Below, piece after piece: positions 24,368-34,600 of a stretch of DNA of 58,240 bases. Source of the stretch: Saprospiraceae bacterium (lineage in GTDB: Bacteria > Bacteroidota > Bacteroidia > Chitinophagales > Saprospiraceae); the NCBI GenBank assembly GCA_020630435.1, contig JAHDBJ010000031.1, forward strand, positions 1 through 58,240, in the 5' to 3' direction. The notes beneath the pieces were generated by a model. The model saw only the letters and a list, made by a program, of their open reading frames with translations, had not been told where the DNA came from and made no database searches. Within the stretch, counting starts at the first letter, position 1. Each line of letters opens with the position of its first letter. A program made the translations under genes and the position numbers.

Positions 24368-26779
24368 TTAAAACGCTTGTATACGCATAACCTTGTCTTT
24401 CAAGTCAGATGCATTCTTGAAAAATCGAGCTTTATAATATTTTCCTTCGTTCCAATTTTCTATAAAATTATCATAATAAGGGCTACCTGGATTTCCTGAT
24501 GTCCCTCCAGGATAGGTCACCCAAGCATTAACTTCTTCGCCAAATTCTACAATCATTTTCCAAGAAGGTCCGTGTGTTTTGCTATGTGCATTAAGCGCAC
24601 TATAAGTACCATTAGAATAGATATTTCTAGAGAAGGGTTCTAAGCGAGCTAAATGGCGAATCGTAGAACTTTTATATGTTCCCCAATCTAATAATTCGCC
24701 TTCTTTATCTTGCAATTTCCTTGCTTCCTTGACCATCAATTTAAACGCTAAGGTGACTACTTCCATTGCCGTTTCTACTCGCTCGGTTTTCAAAACATCA
24801 AAAAATTTATGTTTAGGATCTTCCTCTAATAAATTTATGGTTCTTCGACTTTTAGGAAATAAGGTGGGTACTTTTATCGCATAGATTTCATCCCAAGTTA
24901 ATTCATAGAATTTTTTATACCAAATACTAAATAAAACGGCTGCTCTTTCCCCTCGTTCATAATTATAGTCCCACAGCTTTAATGTTGTCAAATACTTTTC
25001 CTCTTCCTCTGTTAATATATCCGTTCTCAACTGCCAAAGCAACATGGGCAAGGCTTCTTCTGCTTTGAGGTCATAATTACTATTTTGTAAATCCATCATA
25101 TCCTGAATTGTAATATTTTCCATTTTTGACAATTCTCGATTTAGGATTCTACCACGATATTCTTCAAAATTAGCGGCATTATAATAATATGGATAATTAG
25201 GAGTCGTAGAACGTTGATTTGCCGAAGCGACAAATCCTCTAGGAGGATTTTTTACAGCAGGAATTTGACTTTTAGGAATAAATCCTTGCCAAGCATTTTT
25301 CGATTGACTTCCGTCTTGTACAAATCGCCCTTGTTGACTTCGTTTGATAGGTAAAAAACCATTTACTCGAAGTGCAATATCGTCATCCTTAGAAGCAAAG
25401 GCAAAGTTTTGCGCTGGCGCAATATAAGCCTCTAGAGCATCTACATAATCATCATAATTTTTTGCTTTATTTAATTTTGAAAAGACAGCTACCTCTCCCA
25501 AACTCACTACATCATGCGCTATCCATCTTAATGCCATATCTTCATAACCATCTTTATTAGAAGTATATACAATTGGGCCCCATTCGGTATATTTTACAGT
25601 ATCAACTACTGTCTCCCCTCCCCTAACTTTAATCTTCTCAATAACTTCGTTAACTTTTTTGTCCTGACCATCAATGATATAGGTTTGTTTAGATGCATCA
25701 GCCCACTTAATCGTATACCAGTCCATGACATCATGTGCTACATTCGTCATAGACCAAGCAATATGCTCATTAAACCCAATAATAATGCCTGGCATTCCTG
25801 GTAAAGTAACCCCATATACATTATACTCAGGCGTATGAATTTGCATTTCAAACCATATAGATGGTAAGGACAAATTCAAGTGTGGGTCACCACAGAGTAT
25901 CGGATTACCATTAGCCGTTTTACTTGCTGTCACCGCCCAATTATTACTACCATTATGTGGATGTTGTTTTGGTAAAAGTGGATAATCAATACTCCCTATG
26001 GGCAATTGTATCTTTTCTTTTTTGATTTTTGTTTGAAAATCATATTTAACAGATGGTGGAATAATAGGGCTTTCTCCTTCAAAATGCTCAGGAAATAAAA
26101 AATCAAAGGTTTCTTTTCCCAGTACTTTTAGGGCATTTGTGGCTTCTAAATCATTTTCTCTTGCACAGAGGGATTCTGCCATCGATTTGATAAAAATAGC
26201 CGTTTTTAGAGGTGTCCATTCTTCTGGTTCGTAGCCTAGTAGTTTAAATTCGATAGGATAATCTTTAGGTTGAAGTGCTTTGATATAGGCATTTGCCCCT
26301 GCGGCATAGGCTTCCAATAATTCAAAATGCTTTTCATCTTTTTCCCATTCTTTCAGGGCATTCTTAGCAGCAAACAACATTCCTTTTCGCAATTTTTGTC
26401 TATCATACTCTAAGGTTCTCTTTCCTAGTATTTCTGATAACCTACCCGATGCTGCTCTAGTAGAGAAATCCATTTGCCATAAGCGATGTTTCGCCAATAA
26501 ATAACCTTGCATATACATAGCATCTCTATCGTTTTGAGCAAAAATATGTGGAATAAAGCGATCATCATAAATCACTTTAACAGTAGCCTTTGTATCTAAT
26601 TGATTGTTGTCTTTTTTAGGCTTTCCAGTATGTTCAGCATTTTGCCAAAACCCTGTGAAAGGATTGATCAATTTTCCAATAGCTGGTAAGAACTCCCCTG
26701 TAGCAGTAGATGGTGTATTGAGTGCATAAACAATAATAAGTGTTAAGGCTAAGGAAAGTAGAAATTTGAATATTCTCAT
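24368..26779 (-). CDS. Penicillin acylase family hydrolase (Ntn hydrolase, S45)
   Basis: An 803-residue exported precursor. The membrane span or signal (FLLSLALTLIIVYAL, residues 6-20) is followed by the alpha part and the linker ending NG-SNNWAV. Self-cleavage there should expose Ser278 as the N-terminal nucleophile. Further family marks are NPILCGDPHLNLSLPSIWFE, GVTLPGMPGIIIGFNEHIAW and TYPGGTSGNPGSPYY near the end. Enzymes of this family cut amide bonds of beta-lactams or, often, N-acyl-homoserine lactones; the natural substrate here is unknown. It is a single leftward gene with a perfect dyad 74 bases upstream of its start (26853-26879). Confidence 0.93.
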   Translation of the reverse strand: MRIFKFLLSLALTLIIVYALNTPSTATGEFLPAIGKLINPFTGFWQNAEHTGKPKKDNNQLDTKATVKVIYDDRFIPHIFAQNDRDAMYMQGYLLAKHRLWQMDFSTRAASGRLSEILGKRTLEYDRQKLRKGMLFAAKNALKEWEKDEKHFELLEAYAAGANAYIKALQPKDYPIEFKLLGYEPEEWTPLKTAIFIKSMAESLCARENDLEATNALKVLGKETFDFLFPEHFEGESPIIPPSVKYDFQTKIKKEKIQLPIGSIDYPLLPKQHPHNGSNNWAVTASKTANGNPILCGDPHLNLSLPSIWFEMQIHTPEYNVYGVTLPGMPGIIIGFNEHIAWSMTNVAHDVMDWYTIKWADASKQTYIIDGQDKKVNEVIEKIKVRGGETVVDTVKYTEWGPIVYTSNKDGYEDMALRWIAHDVVSLGEVAVFSKLNKAKNYDDYVDALEAYIAPAQNFAFASKDDDIALRVNGFLPIKRSQQGRFVQDGSQSKNAWQGFIPKSQIPAVKNPPRGFVASANQRSTTPNYPYYYNAANFEEYRGRILNRELSKMENITIQDMMDLQNSNYDLKAEEALPMLLWQLRTDILTEEEEKYLTTLKLWDYNYERGERAAVLFSIWYKKFYELTWDEIYAIKVPTLFPKSRRTINLLEEDPKHKFFDVLKTERVETAMEVVTLAFKLMVKEARKLQDKEGELLDWGTYKSSTIRHLARLEPFSRNIYSNGTYSALNAHSKTHGPSWKMIVEFGEEVNAWVTYPGGTSGNPGSPYYDNFIENWNEGKYYKARFFKNASDLKDKVMRIQAF

Positions 26780-26852
26780 TTAAATTGTGTGTTGCATCAA
26801 GTTATCAAAATGCTTTTACCCACAATTTATTAATTTTCTTAGGAATTAGACA

Positions 26853-26879
26853 TTATTCTATCGAGTTTGTATAGAATAA
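26853..26879. promoter_or_regulatory. Perfect dyad upstream of the penicillin-acylase-family gene
   Basis: TTATTCTAT (26853-26861), 9 bases, ATAGAATAA (26871-26879). It is an exact inverted repeat in the 221-base gap and could be an operator for the leftward gene. No T run follows, so a terminator is unlikely. Confidence 0.45.
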
Positions 26880-27000
26880 AATTAAGAATATTGATTTTAA
26901 TCAAAGAATGTATATAGTCTAATCTCCTTAACGATTAGGACAGATACATGACAAATAGAAAAACAAAAGACTCCTTTTATTTATATTAAATTTTATTCAA

Positions 27001-27546
27001 TTACAAATTATAGGTTTTCCCTTTTTTCGTCTTTTTCTTGGGCGTTGGTTTAGGTTTAGGCTTTCGTTTTTTAGGAGTCGTAGCGTCTTTTTCAGACTCT
27101 GGGATTTGTAATTCTTTAAATTGTTCGCCCAGTTCATCTAAACCTCCATTTTTTAAGAAAGTCATCATTTGATCCATCAAGATAGGAAACATTTCGTTCA
27201 TTTGTTCTTGCATCTTGCTCAAATTTTCATCGTCTTTAAATGGACCTGGAAGCATTTTCTGAAACGGTTCTGGAAAGAGCTTAAGATTTTCTAGCATTCT
27301 GTTGTACGGTAATGTCCCTTTAATACTATCACCTTCAATTTGTACCCAACCATCTTCTAATACGTCAAAATCTAGAGTATCGACAAAGATTTTAGCTCCA
27401 CTTAAGGCATCTTTAAATTCGTCTCTAAACTCTTTCATTTGTCGCTCAAAATCCTGCATACTATCTTCTAAATTATCTTGCGCTTTTTGAGCATTTAGAT
27501 TAAACGTAAAAATTGTTAAAAAAAGGACTAAAAATAACTTTTGCAT
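27001..27546 (-). CDS. Exported protein with a basic Lys/Pro-rich tail, unknown function
   Basis: A 181-residue protein with a signal peptide (MQKLFLVLFLTIFTFNLNAQ). A helical acidic segment follows (EDSMQDFERQMKEFRDEFKD), then a short beta region (IFVDTLDFDVLEDGWVQIEG), then a Met-rich helix (MQEQMNEMFPILMDQMMTFL). The end is strongly basic (KKRKPKPKPTPKKKTKKGK). The charged tail could bind nucleic acid, lipopolysaccharide or cell wall polymers, but that is only a guess. It lies 31 bases downstream of another unknown membrane protein on the same strand and probably forms a two-gene unit with it. I recognise no family. Confidence 0.7.
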   Translation of the reverse strand: MQKLFLVLFLTIFTFNLNAQKAQDNLEDSMQDFERQMKEFRDEFKDALSGAKIFVDTLDFDVLEDGWVQIEGDSIKGTLPYNRMLENLKLFPEPFQKMLPGPFKDDENLSKMQEQMNEMFPILMDQMMTFLKNGGLDELGEQFKELQIPESEKDATTPKKRKPKPKPTPKKKTKKGKTYNL

Positions 27547-27577
27547 TTTCTAAAGTTTTATCAAACATAAATATAAA

Positions 27578-28252
27578 CTACGCTACATCCCGTTTGACTA
27601 ATTCCAATATAGCCATTGATAAAAATACGGCTTCTTCTTTAGTATCCATCTTTTCAACAAAAGAAAAAGCTCTAGGATTTACCTTATCAATATTGCTTGG
27701 ATTAACCAAACCAGCAACTTCTCTATCATTTATGACGATAGAAGTGTTTAAAGTATCGGTTTCTCCAGAATTAACTTTTGCAAGTGTTTGATTTTCATAT
27801 CCTACTAGATTACCATCCTTCAACAATCCTACTTTCTTATCGTCAATAAAGACTAAGGTTTCATCATTATTTAATAAATAAGAGAAGGTACGATGAGATG
27901 TCTTAGCATATAAGATGGCTTGATTGCCTTTGCCCATATATTTTTTATAGTTATAAGCAAAAAGTGGTTCATGGAAGATTGTCGTGAAAATACCTTTAGC
28001 TTTTCGATTCAATCCTTTTTTAGTAGATTTTTTTTCTTGATTTAAAGATAATAATTCCATTTCTTCCTCATTCCAAGGCACAAGATTACTACTCCAAAGT
28101 GCTATTTCTTTTTTCAACTTATCTAAATCCTCACTAAATGATTTGGAACTCGGCTTGAAACTTACCAATAGTTTAAATATCAAATAGAATAATGAAACGG
28201 CAAGAATTGCAATACAAAACAGTATAAAAATTAGAACAATGATGATTCGCAT
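27578..28252 (-). CDS. Membrane-anchored protein of unknown function
   Basis: A 224-residue protein with one long hydrophobic N-terminal segment (about 2-33, IIIVLIFILFCIAILAVSLF, then LIFKLLVSF). This is too long and lacks a signal-peptidase site, so it should be a membrane anchor. The rest is mixed: a helical stretch (SEDLDKLKKEIALWSSN), a WNEEEMELLSLNQ turn, and strands similar to a small beta sandwich (ETLVFIDDKKVGLLKDGNLV, TSIVINDREVAGLVNP). The end is helical (EEAVFLSMAILELVKRDV). No family is recognised. It is the first gene of a leftward pair, divergent from the tetR-efflux operon across 226 bases. Confidence 0.7.
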   Translation of the reverse strand: MRIIIVLIFILFCIAILAVSLFYLIFKLLVSFKPSSKSFSEDLDKLKKEIALWSSNLVPWNEEEMELLSLNQEKKSTKKGLNRKAKGIFTTIFHEPLFAYNYKKYMGKGNQAILYAKTSHRTFSYLLNNDETLVFIDDKKVGLLKDGNLVGYENQTLAKVNSGETDTLNTSIVINDREVAGLVNPSNIDKVNPRAFSFVEKMDTKEEAVFLSMAILELVKRDVA

Positions 28253-28397
28253 TATGGTGTTGTTTTATTTTTTTAATAACATATACTATTAAGAACTGAT
28301 AGCCATCTAAATAGTTGCAACTTCATTCAATATATCAGACTAATGCTAGGAAAATAACGATAAACTATTGAATTCGTATTAAATGAAAATTTTAACA

Positions 28398-28445
28398 AAT
28401 AAACTATGGAAACTTTCGAACTATTTTTTGTTTCCGTAGTTTATT
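28398..28445. promoter_or_regulatory. Inverted repeat over the -33 region, likely TetR operator
   Basis: AATAAACTATGGAAAC (28398-28413) and GTTTCCGTAGTTTATT (28430-28445) are inverted copies with 15 of 16 bases matching, around a 16-base spacer. The right arm overlaps the -33 element of the promoter at 28428-28458. A TetR repressor bound here would block its own transcription and that of the efflux genes. Confidence 0.6.
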
Positions 28446-28458
28446 AAGTATAAATTTG
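28428..28458 (+). promoter_or_regulatory. Bacteroidota promoter of the tetR-efflux operon
   Basis: TTG (28428-28430), a 20-base spacer, then TAAATTTG (28451-28458), a full match to TAnnTTTG at close to the usual spacing. The GTG start of the TetR gene follows 20 bases later. Confidence 0.65.
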
Positions 28459-28478
28459 CAAAACATAATTAATTAACT

Positions 28479-29102
28479 GTGGCAAATAATTCAAATACAC
28501 AACAAGACATTTTACACAAAATAGAAGATCTTTTTTTACGCTATGGTATAAAAAGTGTCACAATGGACGATATATCAAGGCATCTTGGTATTTCTAAAAA
28601 GACCCTTTATCAATATGTTGATAATAAGGCAGATCTTATCAACAAGGTATTGCGCCAACACATTGAATCAGAAAAGAGGGAAGTTATCAATATTCAAAAG
28701 CGAGCTAAAAATGCTATCCATGAAATGCTAGCGATTGCTCGATATGTAATTTCTATGCTTAGAAGGCTGAACCCTTCAACGATGTACGATCTTCAAAAAT
28801 ACTATTCTAAAAGTTGGGAAATCATGCACGCTCTACATAAGGAGTACATGTATGAGACTATTATTAAAAACCTATATAATGGTCAATCGGAAGGTTTATA
28901 TCGAGGGGATTTTAATCCTGAAATAATTGCTCGCTTTTATATCGCTAAAGTAGAGTCTATTGTATCCGAAGACATTTTCCCAAGCAATCTATTTACTAAA
29001 GAGAAGGTCTATCAAGCATTTATTCAATATCATATACATGGTATTGCTACAGAAAAAGGCATCAAACTATTCGAAAAACATTTTAAGGAAACTATCAAAT
29101 AA
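28479..29102 (+). CDS. TetR family transcriptional regulator of the efflux operon
   Basis: A 207-residue TetR-type repressor. Residues 9-60 hold the N-terminal helix-turn-helix (LFLRYGIKSVTMDDISRHLG, then ISKKTLYQYVDNKADLI), followed by an all-helical ligand and dimer domain (about 65-200). The start is GTG; no better ATG lies upstream in frame, and the distance to the promoter is right. It is the first gene of the operon TetR-TolC-adaptor-RND, and its stop overlaps the TolC start by one base (TAATG). An inverted repeat over the promoter is the likely operator. The usual logic is ligand binding by the helical domain, release of DNA and induction of efflux. Confidence 0.93.
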   Translation: MANNSNTQQDILHKIEDLFLRYGIKSVTMDDISRHLGISKKTLYQYVDNKADLINKVLRQHIESEKREVINIQKRAKNAIHEMLAIARYVISMLRRLNPSTMYDLQKYYSKSWEIMHALHKEYMYETIIKNLYNGQSEGLYRGDFNPEIIARFYIAKVESIVSEDIFPSNLFTKEKVYQAFIQYHIHGIATEKGIKLFEKHFKETIK

Positions 29103-30430
29103 TGAAAAAATATTTCTTTAACCTTATCCTATTACTTCTCTTGGCTTCTACAGCAATAGCACAAGATGTCAGAGCTTTCACTCTTCAAGAAGCCATAGAT
29201 TATGGTTTTAAAAACAGCAATAGCATGAAGAACCATCAAATTGCTGTTGCCGATGCTGAGTTACAAATCAAAGAAACAACTGCTATTGGTTTACCAAAAG
29301 TAAATGGTAAAATTAATTGGCAACATTTTATCCAATTACCTGTCTCGCTAGTCCCTGCAGAATTTTTTGACCCAATGGCTCCAGCAGGCACATTTGCAGA
29401 ACTCGAATTTGGAACTAAAAATAATATTACAGCGGGTTTAGAGATGTCTGCTTTATTGCTTGATGGAAGTTATCTATATGGGCTTCGTGCCGCTCGAATG
29501 TATCGTGACTTTATTAATATTCAAAAAAATCAAAAAGTAAAAGATATTCGGGATGCCGTAAGAGAAGCTTATCTCCCTGCTTTGATTATTGAAGAAAATA
29601 AACAAACGCTAATCAAAAATATTACCAACCTCGATCGAATATTAAATGAGACTAAAGCCTTGTATAAAGAAGGTTTTGTCGAACAATTAGATATCGACAG
29701 GTTAGAATTATCTCTAGCTAACCTCAACACAGAATTATCAAATTTAGACTATCAGTTAGACTTAGTTTATCATGTTTTAAAATTTCAAATGGGTTATCCC
29801 ATTACTGGAAAAATAAAAGCAACGGATAACATTAATGCTTTGCTTGTAAAAGCTACAGATAAAGAACTTACTGATAAAGTTGATTATAATACTAGACCTG
29901 AATATACGGTTGTGAAAAAAGCACTAGAATTAAATGAATTGCGAATTCAAGTCAATAAAATGGGCTATTATCCAAACATTGCCGCTTTTGGTTCTTATCA
30001 ATTATCCGCCCAAGGGAATAATTTATTTAAAAATACAAATTGGATACCGACAGCAGTTGTGGGGCTTCAAGTCAATGTTCCAATCTTTGATGGTTTTGAG
30101 CGTAAAGCAAAGATTCAACGGGATATGTTAAAGTTAGAACAAACAAAACTACAACAAATAGACTTAGAAAGAGCCATAGATTTGGAAGTTCAAACTGCAC
30201 GAACACAATATTTAAGTGCAAAACAACGCTTGGAATCTCAACAAAAAAATATAGATCTAGCCGAAAAAATTTATAAAATCACTCAGATCAAATACCGTGA
30301 AGGTGTAGGCTCAACGATTGAAATTACTCAAGCTGAACAAGAATTATATCAAACTCAAGCCAACTATACCAATGCACTTTACGAGCTATTAAAAGCCAAG
30401 ATAGCATTGGATAAAGCTTATGGGAAATAA
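29102..30430 (+). CDS. TolC family outer membrane efflux protein
   Basis: A 442-residue outer membrane factor that forms the trimeric exit duct of a tripartite pump. It has a signal peptide (MKKYFFNLILLLLLASTAIA, cut before QDVRAF). Two TolC-type repeats follow, each a long coiled-coil hairpin. The first starts LQEAIDYGFKNSNSMKNHQI, and the second contains NVPIFDGFERKAKI and QARTQYLSAKQRL-type helices (family pattern). It sits between the TetR gene (1-base overlap) and the adaptor, whose chosen start is 25 bases downstream. Confidence 0.93.
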   Translation: MKKYFFNLILLLLLASTAIAQDVRAFTLQEAIDYGFKNSNSMKNHQIAVADAELQIKETTAIGLPKVNGKINWQHFIQLPVSLVPAEFFDPMAPAGTFAELEFGTKNNITAGLEMSALLLDGSYLYGLRAARMYRDFINIQKNQKVKDIRDAVREAYLPALIIEENKQTLIKNITNLDRILNETKALYKEGFVEQLDIDRLELSLANLNTELSNLDYQLDLVYHVLKFQMGYPITGKIKATDNINALLVKATDKELTDKVDYNTRPEYTVVKKALELNELRIQVNKMGYYPNIAAFGSYQLSAQGNNLFKNTNWIPTAVVGLQVNVPIFDGFERKAKIQRDMLKLEQTKLQQIDLERAIDLEVQTARTQYLSAKQRLESQQKNIDLAEKIYKITQIKYREGVGSTIEITQAEQELYQTQANYTNALYELLKAKIALDKAYGK

Positions 30431-30455
30431 AAATATAGATCAAATCAACTTAAAG

Positions 30456-31622
30456 ATGAAAAAATTATTTTCACTATTACTATTAACCTTATTTCTGGCT
30501 GCTTGCAGCCAAGAAGCAAATCAAGAACCTGAACATCCTAAGGATTTGGCAGGTAAAAAGAAATTATTACGAGAAAAAAAATCAGAGCTTAGAGAACTAA
30601 ATGCTTTAATCAAGCAATTGAATGAAGAGATAGGTGAACTTGATACTACTAAACGAGAAAAACCCAGAGCGCTTGTTACAACACAAAAAATTAAGAAACA
30701 AGATTTCAAGCATTTTGTAGAAATTCAAGGTTCTGTTGTTGCTGACGATCCTATTTCTGCAAGTAGTGAAATTGGAGGAAGGCTCATTACCATGCCTTTT
30801 AAAGAAGGGGATTTTATCCAGCGAGGGCAAGTGGTTGGCAAGGTAGAAATGGAAGCCGTAAATCGACAAGTCGCAGAGCTTCAAAAATCTTTGGAACTAG
30901 CACGAGAGGTCTATGAACGACAGGATCGCCTTTGGAAGCAAAATATTGGGACAGAGATGCAATACCTACAAGCCAAAAATAATAAAGAACGCTTAGAAAA
31001 GACCATTGAAACCGTTAAGTATCAGTTTACAAAAGCCGAATTTTATGCCCCTGCTTCGGGTATTGTAGATAGAGTAATGGTACAACAAGGAGAAGTTGCT
31101 GCTCCAGGTATGCCTGTACTAATGATTTTGAATACAAATAAGGTGAAAATTGTCATTGATGTACCAGAAATATATCTCAAAAGTGTTCGAAAAGGCAGTT
31201 GGGTAGATATTAGCTTTCCTGCCATAGAATATAATAAAAGAGGTAAAGTGAGTGCTATTGGTAGACAAATCAATCCTGCCAATAGAACATTTGAGGTGGA
31301 AGTAGAGATGAACAATACCAATGGTAAACTCAAACCAAATCTATTGGCGAGTATGATGCTGAATGATTTTTCTGAAAAAAATGCTATTGCGCTTCCCCTT
31401 GAATTGATCCAGCAAGAAATAAGTGGTAAAAACTACATTTATATAAAAGATAATAATGAAGAGGGAGACATTGCAAAAAAAGTGTTTGTAGAAATTGGAG
31501 AAACTTATGAAGGGCAGATACTAGTGACAGAAGGGCTCAACGGTGATGAAGAAGTGATAGTAGACGGCGCTAGACTATTACAGGATAATGCCTTGATAAC
31601 CGTACAAACAGTAGAAAATTAA
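30456..31622 (+). CDS. RND efflux periplasmic adaptor subunit (lipoprotein)
   Basis: A membrane fusion protein of 388 residues linking pump and outer membrane duct. I choose ATG 30456 because it begins a lipoprotein signal (MKKLFSLLLLTLFLAACSQ, lipid on Cys17). The frame is open from ATG 30420, but that adds 12 polar residues before the signal and overlaps the TolC gene. Next come a coiled coil (about 35-70), a lipoyl/barrel-sandwich half (GGRLITMPFKEGDFIQRGQV), the helical hairpin and the second half (YAPASGIVDRVMVQQGEVAA). A beta barrel (NKVKIVIDVPE) and a membrane-proximal domain follow. The RND pump gene follows 25 bases later. Confidence 0.93.
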   Translation: MKKLFSLLLLTLFLAACSQEANQEPEHPKDLAGKKKLLREKKSELRELNALIKQLNEEIGELDTTKREKPRALVTTQKIKKQDFKHFVEIQGSVVADDPISASSEIGGRLITMPFKEGDFIQRGQVVGKVEMEAVNRQVAELQKSLELAREVYERQDRLWKQNIGTEMQYLQAKNNKERLEKTIETVKYQFTKAEFYAPASGIVDRVMVQQGEVAAPGMPVLMILNTNKVKIVIDVPEIYLKSVRKGSWVDISFPAIEYNKRGKVSAIGRQINPANRTFEVEVEMNNTNGKLKPNLLASMMLNDFSEKNAIALPLELIQQEISGKNYIYIKDNNEEGDIAKKVFVEIGETYEGQILVTEGLNGDEEVIVDGARLLQDNALITVQTVEN

Positions 31623-31647
31623 TCTAACTTAAAGCAAGATTACTATA

Positions 31648-34600
31648 ATGGCTAACAACACCATCAATAAAATAAAAGAAACACTAAGAGAATTCACCAT
31701 AACTTCTCTGGCTGTAGATAATGCAACAAGTGTTTTTCTACTGACCTTTATGATCATGTTTTTCGGGATTGTTTCGTACAATACCATGCCAAAGGAAAGC
31801 TACCCCGAAATTAAGATGCCAAATATCTTTATCAATACCGTTTACTTCGGAAACTCTGGTGAAGATATGGAAAATTTGGTCACTCGAAAAATAGAAAAAG
31901 AGTTGGCAACAATCTCTGAAATTAAGACCATTACCTCTTCTTCGATGCAGGATTATTCTATCATCACAGCGGAGTTTAATGCTGATGTAGATACCGATGA
32001 TGCTTTAAGAAAAGTAAAGGATGCCGTTGATAAAGCGAAACCTGAATTACCCAATGATTTAACACAAGAACCTGATGTTTTTGATGTTGATTTATCCCAG
32101 TTACCAATTATGACGGTTAATCTATCGGGAGAATTTTCCAATGACGAACTACGGTCTTATGCAGAATATTTAGAGGATGAAATTGAGGATTTGCCTGAAA
32201 TTTCCAGTGTTGACCTCAAAGGAACAATGGAACGAGAGGTAAAAATTGATGTGGATATTCCTAAGATGCAATCTCGGAAGGTCAGCTTTACAGATATTGA
32301 AAATGCCGTTCGCTCGGAAAACTTGACGATGTCAGGCGGCGAAATGCTGAACAATGATTTTCGTCGTTCTATCCGTGTAATTGGCGAATTTAAAAACATT
32401 AGAGAACTAGAAAACATGATTGTTTCTAGTGAAAACCAATACCCCATCTACCTCAGAGAAATTGCTTCTGTAAGTTTTGGGTATAAAGACAAAACGAGCA
32501 TTGCTCGTTCCGATAAACTCCCTGTAGTTTCATTAGATGTAATTAAAAAAAGTGGTGAAAATCTATTAGACGCTTCCGACAAGATTAAAGCAATTGTACA
32601 AAAAGCAGAAGAAGAAGCCTTTCCCGAAAAACTGAAAGTCTCCGTTTTTAATGATCAATCGGTGCAAACGAGAGATATGGTTTCCAACCTAGAAAATAGT
32701 ATTATTTCTGGTGTACTTTTAGTAGTCATCGTTTTACTATTTTTCCTAGGACTTCGAAATGCTATGTTTGTAGGAATTGCCATTCCATTATCCATGTTGA
32801 TGGGATTTTTGGTCTTACAGACATTGGGATATACGATGAATATGGTGGTTCTATTTTCATTAATTCTAGCACTAGGAATGCTAGTAGATAACGCCATTGT
32901 GGTCGTAGAAAATATTTACCGATATATGCAGAATGGCTATAAAGGAGCGGATGCAGCAAGATATGGAGCTGGTGAGGTTGCTTGGCCTATTATTGCGAGT
33001 ACTGCTACAACTTTAGCAGCATTTATTCCATTGGCTTTCTGGCCTGGTTTAATGGGAGAGTTTATGAAGTATCTGCCCATAACGCTTATTGTTGTACTCT
33101 CTTCATCTTTGTTTGTTGCGCTTATTATCAATCCTGTATTAACGGCTACTTTTATGAAAGTAGAAGATGATGGAGAAGATGGATACTTCCAAAAAAGAAA
33201 GGTAATGAATGTTTTACTTTTCGCTCTTCTTATGGTTGCTGTTGCTGTTGGAAGTCATTATAAAGGGGTTTTATGGTTAAGGAATATCGCAGCAGGCGTA
33301 GCCATTTGGACCGTATTAAACTACTTTGTTTTAAGGATCTTATCTTCCTTATTTCAACAATCCTTCTTGCCCTTCTTAGAACGAATTTATAATAAATTCA
33401 TACGAGCAGCACTTTTTAAAGTTGTTCCTGTTTTTGTATTTTTTGGTACGGTGGCACTATTGATGGTTTCTGTTGTTCTTTTAAATAAAAATATGCCAAA
33501 GATAGACTTTTTCCCTTCGGCTGATCCCTTATATGTCAATGCCTTTGTAGAGATGCCGATGGGTACGGATATAGAAGCTACCAATCGATTGATGCAACAG
33601 ATTGAAGATCGCATTGAAGGTACACTCGATCCGCATACTAAAATTGTAGAAGCGGTGCTGGCTCAAATTGGCGAAAACACAAGTGATCCGAATAGTGGAG
33701 AACCCAATGTAGGTGCTTCGCCCAATAAAGCAAGGCTGACGGTGTCTTTTGTGCCTTCGCAGGATAGAAATGGTAAGTCTACCTTTGAGATTATGGAAGA
33801 AATTAGAAGTAGTGTAAAAGGCTTTCCAGGTGTTCAAATTGTAGTGGACAAAAATCAAGATGGTCCTCCTACAGGCAAACCCATTAATATTGAAATTACT
33901 GGAGAAGATATTGACAAACTCGCTACGCTTTCACAAGAAATGATTGATTATATTAATGATTTGGGAATTGGAGGAATTGAGGAATTGAAGAAGAACGTCA
34001 ACTTAGGAAAACCCGAATTATTGGTCAATATCAATCGTGAGACAGCGAGGCGTTATGAGATTTCAACCTATGCGATTGCAAATGCCATTCGGACGGCTGT
34101 ATTTGGGAAAGAAGTTTCAAAATTCAAGCAAGGCGATGAAGATTATCCAATACAACTACGAGTTGATAAAAAATACCGAAATAATATAGATGAGATTTTA
34201 AATCAGAAAATTACGTTTAGAAGTCCTGCAACGGGTAGAATAGCACAAGTACCGATTTCTGCGGTAGCGAATGTTCGTTTTTCTTCTACCTATAACTCTA
34301 TCCAACGAAAAGATCAAGAACGTTCCATCACCGTTTATTCTAATATTCTAAAAGATTATAATGCGAATGAAATTGTAGAGGACATAAAAGCAGAACTAAA
34401 GAACTTTGATATGCCGAGAGGTTACGCTTATAGTTTTACGGGAGAACAAGAAGAGATGGCAGAAAATATGGCGTTCCTATTTAACGCCTTTATGATTGCG
34501 ATGTTTGCAATTTTTATTATTCTGGTTACCCAATTCAATTCCTTAACCTCTCCTATCATCATTTCCTTATCGGTTGTATTTAGTTTAATTGGGGTTTTAT

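Noticed and set aside
30420-30455. Earlier start of the efflux adaptor
   Set aside because: It would place 12 polar residues in front of a good lipoprotein signal and overlap the TolC gene; ATG 30456 fits better.
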